Origin: a virus
Length of the DNA: 25,578 nt
Virus record (IMG/VR): IMGVR_UViG_3300043774_000267
Span: 1-25,578 of that record
Reading direction: 5' to 3' (one strand)
Shown piece by piece: positions 1-6,192 of this stretch. Made by a program: the position numbers and the translations under genes. The stretch's first letter is position 1. The number at the start of each line of letters is the position of its first letter. The notes beneath the pieces were generated by a model, which ran no database searches, was not told where the DNA came from, and worked only from the letters and a program-made list of their open reading frames with translations.

Positions 1-706
1 CACGAAGAATCTTGTTGAATGGGGTCTTGGAGATGATTGCGTCGTAACGCGCTTCTTGTTCCTCAATGCTCATTTCAAACGAAACGAACATGGGAATCTT
101 GCCATGGATGTGGCAAGAGTTAGCAATGATAAGAGCAAACAAAGACTTACCACGCTTTGGCTCACCCACGAATACAACGAACTGTTGCGGTCTGAGACCT
201 GAAGTAATTCTGTCTAAACCAAAGAACCCTGTTGGGATACCGCGCAGGGAGTTTGGTGTGCTACGCATTTCTTCGTAGCGCATAACGCGAGTTTCCCAGT
301 TTTGGATGATGTCAATATCCCGCATGCGGGACACTTCAACCGCGGCTGTTTGGATACCAACCGTCAGTGTGTCTAGGGCATCTTTGGTACGACCAACATT
401 CAACAATGGCATTGTTGTTGAGATGACCTCAATCAAACGGTGCTGAGTATGCGCCTGAAAGATTTCCTCAATGAGTCGTGAGAATGTTTCAGCCTCGGCG
501 TCATACAACTGGATGTCGGCGTACTGTGACTTGAATACACGCGCTGTTGGTACGGCATTGTGTTCTCGGTAAAAGCCCGTAAGCCAATGCCACACGCCCT
601 GCCATGTATCTGAGAAGTGTTCTTCCTTGACTCCAGATTTTAACGGCGTTGCAATATCTGCTGTTTGGATGATCTTTGAAACTAGGAGATGTTCGGGGGA
701 CGACAT
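1..706 (-). CDS. DnaB-like replicative helicase, C-terminus cut by window edge
   Basis: The first 235 residues of a replicative DNA helicase that unwinds the fork 5' to 3' as a hexameric ring. An N-terminal helical region (about residues 1-110) precedes a RecA-like core. The core starts with IPTGFFGLDRITSGLRP and has a Walker A loop GEPKRGKS with the nucleotide-binding lysine at residue 187. It continues with FVSFEMSIEEQEARYDAII, the usual FxSLEM-type motif of DnaB. Walker B and the C-terminal part lie to the left of base 1. It is the last visible gene of the leftward initiator-loader-unknown-helicase cluster and starts 2 nt after the preceding stop. The family call is firm; the full length is unknown. 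Confidence 0.93.
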   Translation of the reverse strand, partial: MSSPEHLLVSKIIQTADIATPLKSGVKEEHFSDTWQGVWHWLTGFYREHNAVPTARVFKSQYADIQLYDAEAETFSRLIEEIFQAHTQHRLIEVISTTMPLLNVGRTKDALDTLTVGIQTAAVEVSRMRDIDIIQNWETRVMRYEEMRSTPNSLRGIPTGFFGLDRITSGLRPQQFVVFVGEPKRGKSLFALIIANSCHIHGKIPMFVSFEMSIEEQEARYDAIISKTPFNKILR

Positions 707-708
707 GA

Positions 709-1143
709 TTACCACGCTCTTTCGGAACCAAGCACTGTAGCGCGTATCCCAATGATTGCTTGCTGTTCTTGGGTGGCAACATAAATAACATGAATACTTC
801 TGTTGAAGCGTAGGTCTTCTGCCAATGTTTCAATGTCAGGGTAAGCCTCTACCGAAGTAGAAACACCTTTGCGGATTAACCAATGCTCAATTTCGGGAAC
901 TGCCTCAACTGGCATGAGCGTGTAAATCAATGTGCCAATACCACGGCGGTTTACTGAATCAATTAGAGACTTCAGTGGTAGTTCGTTTGGCTTCATGGTG
1001 TTAACCAGTGTGGGCATGTCTTTGGCTTTTGATGCAAACCAGTTGCGTACTGACTTTGCACCTTTTGGGTAACTTGCTAAGACTCCCTCAAACAAAACTG
1101 CTTGCTGGATTGGTGCGTATGGGGCTAGGTCATTGCCCTGCAT
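709..1143 (-). CDS. Unknown 144-residue protein of the replication cluster
   Basis: I do not recognise this protein with certainty. It sits between the helicase loader and the DnaB-like helicase, and its ATG shares one base with the loader stop (TGATG), so it is translated with that module. The middle and C-terminal part alternates short hydrophobic strands and helices: TLIYTLMPVEAVPEIEHWL, then IHVIYVATQEQQAIIGIRA. This could be a small Rossmann or HAD-like fold, with the end resembling the last strand region of phage HAD-like proteins. No complete catalytic DxD motif is visible, so no activity is assigned. A role in replication or nucleotide metabolism is inferred from position only. Confidence 0.75.
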   Translation of the reverse strand: MQGNDLAPYAPIQQAVLFEGVLASYPKGAKSVRNWFASKAKDMPTLVNTMKPNELPLKSLIDSVNRRGIGTLIYTLMPVEAVPEIEHWLIRKGVSTSVEAYPDIETLAEDLRFNRSIHVIYVATQEQQAIIGIRATVLGSERAW

Positions 1144-1736
1144 CAGGACACCGTGCTGATCGTCATGTCCTCTAGAACAGTTGCAACACGATCACCGTAG
1201 CGCCGAACAAATTCGGTTGGGGACAGGCATGTTGTAATGATTGTTTTACGAAGGTCCTCATTGCGTCGGCGCAATAAACTCCCGATTTCATGTTGTGAGA
1301 ATTCAGTTGATCGTTCATCCCCAACTGCATCAAGCACGACAATGTCAAAAACACCCTTGAGGTACTTGACGATGTGTGGCATGGAGTACATCTCGGGAAG
1401 TTCGTTATCGTTGTCAAACTGGTCCTTGAGCATCTCAACATAGCGATCTGCCGTAATGAACCGACCTGAAGCAGATTTGTTTGTGAGGATGTCCCGCAAG
1501 ATAGATACTGCGATTGGGGTCTTGCCAGCACCGCTTGGTCCATGCAAAAACAAACCGTTGGATTCACCGCTGATGAACTTAGCGATGGCGTTAAAGGTCT
1601 TGTCTGAAATCAGAGATTCTTCGTACTGGGCGTCTTTCCAACGCGGTGGGAAGTTGGCCCATGCAAGTCGCTCCTCAAGAGGTCGGTTCTGCCACCATCG
1701 TGCTGATTTCCATTCGGTCGGCGGTGCTGAGGTCAT
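1143..1736 (-). CDS. DnaC/IstB-like AAA+ helicase loader
   Basis: An AAA+ ATPase of the DnaC family, which delivers the replicative helicase ring to the origin, as lambda P or bacterial DnaC do. Walker A is GPSGAGKT with lysine 72. Walker B is FDIVVLDAVGDE with aspartate 136, where the usual second acidic residue is alanine 137. A sensor-type stretch KTIITTCLSPTEF and an arginine-rich RRYGDRVATVLEDM follow, as in DnaC, where IASR-type arginines read the nucleotide state. The length of 197 residues is short but normal for phage loaders. Its start lies inside the end of the initiator gene (ATGA overlap), with AAGGAG upstream, so initiator and loader are translationally coupled. This is the lambda O-P arrangement. 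Confidence 0.88.
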   Translation of the reverse strand: MTSAPPTEWKSARWWQNRPLEERLAWANFPPRWKDAQYEESLISDKTFNAIAKFISGESNGLFLHGPSGAGKTPIAVSILRDILTNKSASGRFITADRYVEMLKDQFDNDNELPEMYSMPHIVKYLKGVFDIVVLDAVGDERSTEFSQHEIGSLLRRRNEDLRKTIITTCLSPTEFVRRYGDRVATVLEDMTISTVS

Positions 1737-2983
1737 GTTGTGGTTCTCCTTGTGAGTTGATAATTAACTACGGCTTGCTTGAGTGATGGTGCTAACTCAC
1801 GCAAGTTCTTGCGGGCAAGAATATCTTCGGGGATGGCAATCCCTGCGTCGGTCAAGATACTACGCACAGGAGCCAGTTCGTTGTCAAGCACTGTCGTGCA
1901 GTTTGTGATGAGGAAGGATGCTGACTGGATTAAAGTATCAAAAAACGAGATGTCTTCAAATGCCACTTCTGCGATACCCACCAGCAACTCGGGGTATCTG
2001 TACGCGACATCCATCCCTCGCCTCCAAATAATCTTTTGCATTTTTTGATTAATGTCTTCGTCCCATGGGAGATCGGAGCCATGCTGAAAATCGTCGGATA
2101 CCCACCCCAGTATCGGGGAGTTCTGCGAGACCCCCGTCATTTTGGACATCATCCCTGTTTGGACTTCTCGGGAACAAAAGACTCGCCATGGCGCTGGGGA
2201 TTCAATGTTCCGTGATAGGGCAAAGAATTCCTCGGTCATCTTGGTCAGGTCGGGGACCTTGACCCCAGCGTTGATTAGGCGCTTGATCTGAGCGCGGAAT
2301 GCTGGGCGCTCCCCCGTGGGGGTTATCTTCCCACCAACCCTGCGGGCGGTGAGTTCAAAGTGGTCTAGGACTTGTGAGACTTCGCTGGTTGTTTTCTTCA
2401 GGGCGATGGTCTCATCCCATGGTCGGTCGTTGTCGGGGTCAGCACCAAAAGTGGGCATAGGTTCTCCTTGTTGTTTTTTCGGGCGAAGCCCACAAAGGAA
2501 AATGTCGTTAGACATTTTCCTTTGTACTATATCTAAAGTACTATCTATAGAGACGCGTTCCCCCTGCTCACAGCCTCGTGGGGGGTTCACTGGTGACCCC
2601 CCTGGTAGGTCACTGGTGACCCCCCCTTTGGGGGTAGGCAGGTCACTGGTGACCCCACCTTTGCGTAGGGCTAGGTCACTGGTGAACCCCCCTTTGGGCT
2701 TGCGGTAATTGACAATTATGCTCTTCCCACGGTTCGCTGAAAGTATGGTTGATGTTACTACTTTGTGTAACTCTAACCACTTAATTGATCGTTTAACCGT
2801 AGAAGGTGACAGTCCTGAGATTCCTGAGATGTCGTCAATTGTCATAATCGGATTGCCGTCAAAAGGGGTCAAGCGGATGATGCACATGAGGATATGGGAG
2901 TGGGTCGGATTGCCCTTTTTGGTGATCAAATCAATCGCCCATATTGGGACCGCGGCAAACGGTCCGTTAAGTTTTCTAGACAT
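1733..2983 (-). CDS. Replication initiator, O-like, with winged-helix-type N-terminus and internal origin
   Basis: Probable origin-binding initiator. Residues 15-85 look like a winged helix: a conserved-looking start (GPFAAVPIWAIDLITKKGN), then MTIDDISGISGLSPSTVKRS as the helix-turn-helix and a basic wing. Residues 97-135 are four copies of a KGG(V/F)TSDL unit, encoded by the DNA iterons. Residues 176-416 form a separate acidic/helical module that may contact the loader encoded next. The ATG has GAGGAG upstream at good spacing. A second ATG at 2458 (residue 176) has its own AAGGAGAAC and could give a 241-residue short form. The initiator call rests on the HTH, the iterons and the adjacent DnaC-like gene; I cannot name a sequence family for the C-terminal half. 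Confidence 0.82.
   Translation of the reverse strand: MSRKLNGPFAAVPIWAIDLITKKGNPTHSHILMCIIRLTPFDGNPIMTIDDISGISGLSPSTVKRSIKWLELHKVVTSTILSANRGKSIIVNYRKPKGGFTSDLALRKGGVTSDLPTPKGGVTSDLPGGSPVNPPRGCEQGERVSIDSTLDIVQRKMSNDIFLCGLRPKKQQGEPMPTFGADPDNDRPWDETIALKKTTSEVSQVLDHFELTARRVGGKITPTGERPAFRAQIKRLINAGVKVPDLTKMTEEFFALSRNIESPAPWRVFCSREVQTGMMSKMTGVSQNSPILGWVSDDFQHGSDLPWDEDINQKMQKIIWRRGMDVAYRYPELLVGIAEVAFEDISFFDTLIQSASFLITNCTTVLDNELAPVRSILTDAGIAIPEDILARKNLRELAPSLKQAVVNYQLTRRTTT
2456..2471 (-). promoter_or_regulatory. Internal ribosome binding site and start in the initiator gene
   Basis: In the minus-strand reading the sequence is AAGGAGAACCTATG, with the ATG at 2458-2456 in frame with the initiator (residue 176). 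It closely resembles the ribosome binding sites of true gene starts here, for example AGGAGAACAACATG at 5928. It would make a 241-residue C-terminal product. Confidence 0.55.
2492..2525. repeat. Perfect 15-bp inverted repeat with 4-nt loop
   Basis: ACAAAGGAAAATGTC at 2492-2506 pairs without mismatch to GACATTTTCCTTTGT at 2511-2525, with GTTA between. It lies within coding sequence, where such symmetry is unlikely by chance. It has no T tract on either side, so it does not look like a terminator. On the initiator mRNA it would form a hairpin about 20 nt before the internal ribosome binding site. Confidence 0.9.
2585..2687. repeat. Four palindromic iterons GGTCACTGGTGACC
   Basis: Copies lie at 2585-2598 (GTTCACTGGTGACC), 2608-2621 and 2641-2654 (both exact), and 2674-2687 (GGTCACTGGTGAAC). 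Each is an inverted repeat GGTCAC/GTGACC around a TG spacer, so each could bind a dimer. Steps are 23, 33 and 33 nt, about two to three helical turns. The outer two copies each carry one mismatch, the inner two are perfect. Flanks also share CCCCCCTTTGGG. The repeats stay in frame and encode the KGG(V/F)TSDL protein repeat. Confidence 0.9.
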
Positions 2984-3191
2984 GGTGGCTCCTCGTGGTG
3001 TCGGAAAGCATACACAAGAAAAGGGGGAGAAGGTGTTGCGTACACTGATTTCTTTCTGTATGATCTAAACACCGAGTTGGTGGTTCTCCTCGGGTGTCGC
3101 TGATCTCCTTGCTCAGCGTGGTGGTTATGGATGGGGCGCTATAGTGTAGAGTTATGCTATAAGCGCCCCATTCCATACAAGGAGTCCACAC
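2984..3191. promoter_or_regulatory. Divergent control region between replication and Dps modules
   Basis: A 208-bp noncoding gap between the leftward initiator gene and the rightward Dps gene; promoters for both directions are expected here. Weak -10-like hexamers TATAGT (3140-3145) and TATGCT (3153-3158) lie before the Dps gene, but no good -35 partner at normal spacing was found. AAGGAGATC and GAGGAGAACC occur on the minus strand around 3083-3110, but no convincing start follows them. The main visible structure is the inverted repeat at 3126-3177. Confidence 0.5.
3126..3177. repeat. Long imperfect inverted repeat upstream of the Dps gene
   Basis: TATGGATGGGGCGCTATAG (3126-3144) pairs with CTATAAGCGCCCCATTCCATA read as its complement (3157-3177). 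Only one extra base in each half of the right arm breaks the match, and the loop is 12 nt. The right arm ends 3 nt before the GGAG of the Dps ribosome binding site. It could be an operator, or a leader hairpin controlling translation of the first gene of the plus-strand cassette. Confidence 0.75.
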
Positions 3192-3635
3192 ATGGCGACA
3201 GCCCCAGCCCTTACCAAATCCCTCAAAACCCTGTTATCTGACACCGTCACTTTCTACTTCATGGCGCACGGATTTCACTGGAATGTTGAGGGTTCTGACT
3301 TCAGCCAGTACCACGGTCTCTTCGCAGAAATCTATGAAGATGCATATGCGATGATTGACCCAGTGGCTGAGAACATCCGCAAACTGGATGATTATGCGCC
3401 GTTCAATCTTCAGAAGTTTATTGATCTTCGGACACTTGAATTCAAAGAAGTAAGTCCGAATCCTAAGGCAATGTCAACGGCATTGTTGAAGGCTAACGAG
3501 GCGCTGATCACTCAGTTAAATGCCTCATTCAAAGAAGCAAACAAAGCCGACCAGCAGGGTATTGCAAACTTCTTATCCGAGAGGGTTGACAGTCAAATGA
3601 AATGGTCATGGCAACTACGAGCATCGGTTAAGTGA
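3192..3635 (+). CDS. Dps-like ferritin (DNA-protection family)
   Basis: Dps proteins form 12-subunit shells that oxidise and store iron and often bind DNA, shielding it from peroxide. The family signature is clear: HGFHWNVEG, then FSQYHGLFAEIYEDAY, then MIDPVAEN, and a C-terminal SQMKWSWQLRASV. By spacing against E. coli Dps, ligands H51, H63, D78 and E82 correspond to H29, H41, D56 and E60. The D67 position is alanine 45, with a glutamate at 46. The 147-residue length is at the short end of the family, and the N-terminus lacks a long lysine tail. GGAG lies 7 nt before the ATG. It heads a plus-strand cassette inside an otherwise leftward genome, which suggests an acquired accessory gene. Confidence 0.9.
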   Translation: MATAPALTKSLKTLLSDTVTFYFMAHGFHWNVEGSDFSQYHGLFAEIYEDAYAMIDPVAENIRKLDDYAPFNLQKFIDLRTLEFKEVSPNPKAMSTALLKANEALITQLNASFKEANKADQQGIANFLSERVDSQMKWSWQLRASVK

Positions 3636-3645
3636 GGTAACCATC

Positions 3646-3936
3646 ATGGTTGAAAAGAATAAATACACACGCAGTGGGGAAACCTTCTCGGGTTATAACA
3701 AGCCGAAGGCAACACCTGATCATCCCAGCAAATCACATGCGGTCCTTGCAAAGCAGGGAGAGACCGTCAAGTTGATTAGGTTTGGTGAGCAAGGCGCCGA
3801 GACAGCAGGAAAACCCAAAGAGGGAGAGTCTGAGCGTATGAAGGATAAGCGCGCATCGTTTAAGGCTCGCCACGGTAAGAATATTGCTAGGGGTAAGATG
3901 AGCGCGGCATATTGGGCCGACAAGGTGAAATGGTAA
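3646..3936 (+). CDS. Small basic protein with SAAYWADKVKW tail
   Basis: A 96-residue, lysine- and arginine-rich soluble protein of unknown function. Visible parts are SHAVLAKQGETVKLIRFGEQ (about residues 30-49), a charged linker, and a C-terminal block KARHGKNIARGKMSAAYWAD followed by KVKW. From memory, small proteins ending in this block recur in environmental tailed phages, but I cannot name a characterised member. GAGG lies upstream of the ATG, 10 nt after the Dps stop, so it is co-expressed with Dps. The charge would allow nucleic-acid binding; that is inference. Confidence 0.8.
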   Translation: MVEKNKYTRSGETFSGYNKPKATPDHPSKSHAVLAKQGETVKLIRFGEQGAETAGKPKEGESERMKDKRASFKARHGKNIARGKMSAAYWADKVKW

Positions 3937-4199
3937 TGGCTCCCCGTAAAGCAGAAAACCCAAAGAGAACAGCAAAGTATTACCGAGATCATCCTGAGGC
4001 TCGGGAGAAAAAGGCTGAGACAGATAAGAAATTTAACGCTAAGCCCGAACAGAAAGAGAAGCGCCGCGAACTCTCAGAAGAGCGACGCAAGCGTGGCATC
4101 ATGGGTAAAGGCGGAGATGATCTGTCCCATACCAAAGATGGTAAATTAGTTAAGGAAGACCCATCTAAGAATCGCGCCCGTAACCGAGGAAAAAAGTAA
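3936..4199 (+). CDS. Small highly charged protein of the Dps cassette
   Basis: An 87-residue protein, nearly all charged helix, of unknown function. It opens with PRKAENPKRTAKYYRDHPEA, continues as a long K/E/R-rich helix, and ends with DDLSHTKDGKLVKEDPSKN plus RARNRGKK. The ATG at 3936 shares a base with the preceding stop (TAATG) and lies 8 nt after AAGGTG. An ATG at 3930 is possible but would sit only 2 nt from that site. Composition suggests DNA or RNA contact or an extended partner of a capsid protein. No enzyme motif is present. Confidence 0.78.
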   Translation: MAPRKAENPKRTAKYYRDHPEAREKKAETDKKFNAKPEQKEKRRELSEERRKRGIMGKGGDDLSHTKDGKLVKEDPSKNRARNRGKK

Positions 4200-4201
4200 T
4201 C

Positions 4202-4369
4202 ATGGCTGCTAAAAAGAAGGTATGGGAAACCAAAGACCCCACTAAGTCTGATAAGAAACTAACCCCCGATCAGAAGGCTAAGGCAAAAGCCGCCGCCAAG
4301 GCCGCAGGCCGGCCTTACCCTAATCTTGTTGACAATATGAATGCATCTAAGAAAAAAAGTGGTAAGTAG
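4202..4369 (+). CDS. 55-residue lysine/alanine-rich protein
   Basis: A very small gene, MAAKKKVWETKD at the start, then an H1-histone-like stretch QKAKAKAAAKAAGRPYPNLV and a basic end NASKKKSGK. AGGAAA lies about 10 nt before the ATG, the gene starts 2 nt after the previous stop, and its TAG overlaps the GTG of the next gene (TAGTG). That coupling on both sides is why I accept it despite its size. The Ala/Lys helix resembles bacterial and phage histone-like tails, so DNA binding is plausible but unproven. Confidence 0.72.
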   Translation: MAAKKKVWETKDPTKSDKKLTPDQKAKAKAAAKAAGRPYPNLVDNMNASKKKSGK

Positions 4370-5001
4370 TGCCCGAATTAAATGCAAACATTCCTGTTAT
4401 TGAATGTTTTGTCCGTGGTAACTATTTGCGCGATCAGCGTGATAGCCATGATCTCAAGTTTCCATGCATGATCTTTGGGGTAACTTCAATACAAGGAAGA
4501 AGCCCACTGTTTCATTTTCTTATGGAAGATGGTGGCGTGTGGTGGCGTATGCCAATTTCAGCCTTTTGTTCTCGTGAAGATTCTCCTGAGGTTGATATTC
4601 ACGAACTTGTCCTTTGGAACTCTTTTTCGGCAAACATTGCTGTCACTGAATTTCAGGCTATGCGAAATATGCGTATGACATATGTTGCCCGTTCAGGAGA
4701 ATTTGTCAACGGCAAATACCTTTTTACGCTTGATTGGCACTCTCCAGACGACAATGTGCTTAACGGTGGTTTTTCTTTGAACCCTGGTCAGCACAAATGT
4801 GGTCATGTCATTGAAAGAGATGACGGCAACTTTGCAATCCAACCAAACAACAGAGTGCGTTTGTTTGACCCGTCATTTACCACTAAAACTGGCACCCTTA
4901 TTGAGCGTCTTGTGAATACAAGAAAATGGGATACCGAAGATGCTCACAAGTGGGTAACTTCTGATGATGACCGCTACGAATACGAAGTTAAAAAGAAGTG
5001 A
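4369..5001 (+). CDS. Unknown 210-residue protein ending the plus-strand cassette
   Basis: I do not recognise a characterised family. The start is GTG, overlapping the previous stop by one base. The protein is globular and rich in aromatic and beta-forming residues, with a striking core LKFPCMIFGVTSIQGRSPLF and VWWRMPISAFC at residues 30-70. YLFTLDWHSPDDNVL comes at about 117-131 and HKCGHVIERDDGNFAIQPNN after 140. Cysteines and histidines at C33, C67 and HKCGH might hold a metal but do not form a standard finger. A strong hairpin terminator follows the stop at once, so this is the last gene of the unit. Confidence 0.75.
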   Translation: MPELNANIPVIECFVRGNYLRDQRDSHDLKFPCMIFGVTSIQGRSPLFHFLMEDGGVWWRMPISAFCSREDSPEVDIHELVLWNSFSANIAVTEFQAMRNMRMTYVARSGEFVNGKYLFTLDWHSPDDNVLNGGFSLNPGQHKCGHVIERDDGNFAIQPNNRVRLFDPSFTTKTGTLIERLVNTRKWDTEDAHKWVTSDDDRYEYEVKKK

Positions 5002-5007
5002 ATAGCA

Positions 5008-5031
5008 AAACACCCCCGCAAGGGGGTGTTT
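5008..5031. terminator. Bidirectional hairpin terminator between convergent units
   Basis: AAACACCCCC, loop GCAA, GGGGGTGTTT: a perfect 10-bp stem with a GNRA-type tetraloop. Rightward transcripts end in TTTCTT, and leftward ones in TTTTGC. It lies 7 nt after the last plus-strand gene and 40 nt past the end of the leftward late region, so it can serve both. Just right of it the 13-mer TGTGGCTACATTT is repeated at 5037-5049 and 5059-5071. Confidence 0.9.
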
Positions 5032-5070
5032 CTTATTGTGGCTACATTTGGATGTAACTGTGGCTACATT

Positions 5071-5928
5071 TTAAAATGAATGTACATTGTCATCTTCTGG
5101 TGCAATCATTTGTAGAGCGCCCAATATTTGTTCAACATGGGGAATATTTTCACTAGAAAACATGTAATGCGCCAATTCATACTCAGACCTGTGCACGGTG
5201 ACCTTCAAAGCAGTTACTGGCAGTTTAGTTACTGGCTCAACCAAACCAATGTCATCAAGACCATTCATCAGGATACCAATGAGTTGTTCCTTGGTCGTAG
5301 TCTTCGTAATTTCAATACCAAGCAACTTAGCCTGACGACGCAATGAAGCAATTGGTTGTGACCGTAGTTCCGCTTCAGTGAATGCCCCTGACTCAGGAGC
5401 GGTTACTTCTGAGCCATACTTTTCATTAATGTCAGCAAGGACTTCCTCAAGTGCTTCTTCTCGTGCAGTCTTAACTGCTGGCACTTCAGGCGCTTCTTCA
5501 ATTTCCTGAACATCAACGACATCAATTGGCGCAAGTGCATTTGTGAGGTCAAGCAAACGGATACCGCTGGCATGAGCCTTCAGCAATGTGTCTTCAGTTT
5601 CAGGAGCGTCATCCCACAAAACGAGCAATGACTTCTCACCCGCTAATCGTTGTACATAATTGAGTACTGCGGAGTTTGCATCCTCAGTATCTTCCCAATC
5701 CTTGGCATCTTTTAAGACTGAGCGCGGAATACGGTTACCGACCATGATGTACTCATGACCGAAGTCAATGATTGCGGTGTAGACGCGGTCAAGACTTTCG
5801 TCAGGCTTACCGCCGTACCATGGCAGGACAAAGATACTGTCATTGACCAGTTCGGACAATGAGTCTTCAATGATGTTGAGGCTGGCGTTACCTTTTCCGA
5901 TAACACCAATAACTTTCTTGGTGGGCAT
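5071..5928 (-). CDS. Unknown 285-residue protein with SAP/Rho-N-like helical motif
   Basis: Residues 1-130 look like an alpha/beta nucleotide-binding-type fold: KKVIGVIGKGNASLNIIEDS, then DSIFVLPWYGG and SLLVLWDDAP. An acidic linker (EIEEAPEVPAVKTAREEALE) follows. Residues 183-222 (FTEAELRSQPIASLRRQAKL, then LGIEITKTTTKEQLIGIL) match the helix-loop-helix pattern of SAP or Rho N-terminal DNA-binding motifs, which end in a 'T K xx L I xx I' helix. The C-terminus is unassigned. AGGAGAACAACATG gives a strong start. It is the last gene of the late unit, after the holin-like gene. The function is unknown; DNA binding is inferred from the SAP-like block. Confidence 0.72.
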   Translation of the reverse strand: MPTKKVIGVIGKGNASLNIIEDSLSELVNDSIFVLPWYGGKPDESLDRVYTAIIDFGHEYIMVGNRIPRSVLKDAKDWEDTEDANSAVLNYVQRLAGEKSLLVLWDDAPETEDTLLKAHASGIRLLDLTNALAPIDVVDVQEIEEAPEVPAVKTAREEALEEVLADINEKYGSEVTAPESGAFTEAELRSQPIASLRRQAKLLGIEITKTTTKEQLIGILMNGLDDIGLVEPVTKLPVTALKVTVHRSEYELAHYMFSSENIPHVEQILGALQMIAPEDDNVHSF

Positions 5929-5937
5929 GTTGTTCTC

Positions 5938-6192
5938 CTATTGGAAGGACTGGCGTATTGATGAGTCACCTACGAGAGTGATCAATCGCAACACCGAGTG
6001 AGTGGCACTGGCAATTGTAGCCATAGCCAACCCACTAAACACAACATCCTCGGAAGATATAAAGACAGAAATAATGATTCCCAGAATTGCCCCAGACAAA
6101 ACAATGACCCAGCCATTCAGTTTCTTTGGCAATGCACTTGTAATAATATGGATAACTTTATAAACGGCTAAGCCGCCTATTAGTAATGTCAC
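5938..6192 (-). CDS. Small membrane protein, holin candidate
   Basis: An 84-residue protein with three likely membrane helices: residues 1-20 (LLIGGLAVYKVIHIITSAL), 26-46 (GWVIVLSGAILGIIISVFIS) and 52-72 (FSGLAMATIASATHSVLRLI). This size and topology fit phage holins, which make holes in the inner membrane so that endolysin escapes at the end of infection. The start is GTG, overlapping the preceding stop by 4 nt (GTGA), with AGGAGA 9 nt upstream. Position at the end of the tail region supports lysis. No separate endolysin gene is next to it, so an alternative is another small membrane protein. Confidence 0.62.
   Translation of the reverse strand: MTLLIGGLAVYKVIHIITSALPKKLNGWVIVLSGAILGIIISVFISSEDVVFSGLAMATIASATHSVLRLITLVGDSSIRQSFQ

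Larger units (their letters stand above)
2492..2687. other. Candidate replication origin inside the initiator gene
   Basis: Read in the direction of the initiator gene (right to left), this stretch holds four near-identical palindromic iterons (2687-2585), an AT-rich segment (2551-2526; 20 of 26 bases A or T) and a perfect 15-bp inverted repeat (2525-2492). The lambda origin lies inside gene O with the same three parts in the same order: four iterons, an A/T-rich region, a palindrome. The adjoining gene encodes a DnaC-type loader, as gene P does in lambda. The parts are seen directly; that they act as the origin is inferred. Confidence 0.72.

Noticed and set aside
2479-2494. Small GGGC/GCCC hairpin next to an A/T run in the initiator gene, considered as a terminator.
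   Set aside because: The stem is only 4 bp and the T run lies on the wrong side for either direction of transcription.
2585-2687. The repeat cluster considered as a CRISPR array.
   Set aside because: Repeats are 14-nt palindromes with unequal steps, the spacers are themselves similar, and the stretch is in-frame coding sequence.
2316-3103. Open plus-strand frames opposite the initiator gene, including one of 130 residues.
   Set aside because: They mirror the strong codon pattern and repeats of the real gene on the other strand and lack start signals and recognisable domains.
2976-3191. A 71-residue minus-strand frame across the gap between the initiator and Dps genes.
   Set aside because: It overlaps the initiator start, has no ribosome binding site, and its composition (runs of H, T, C) looks like chance reading of regulatory DNA.
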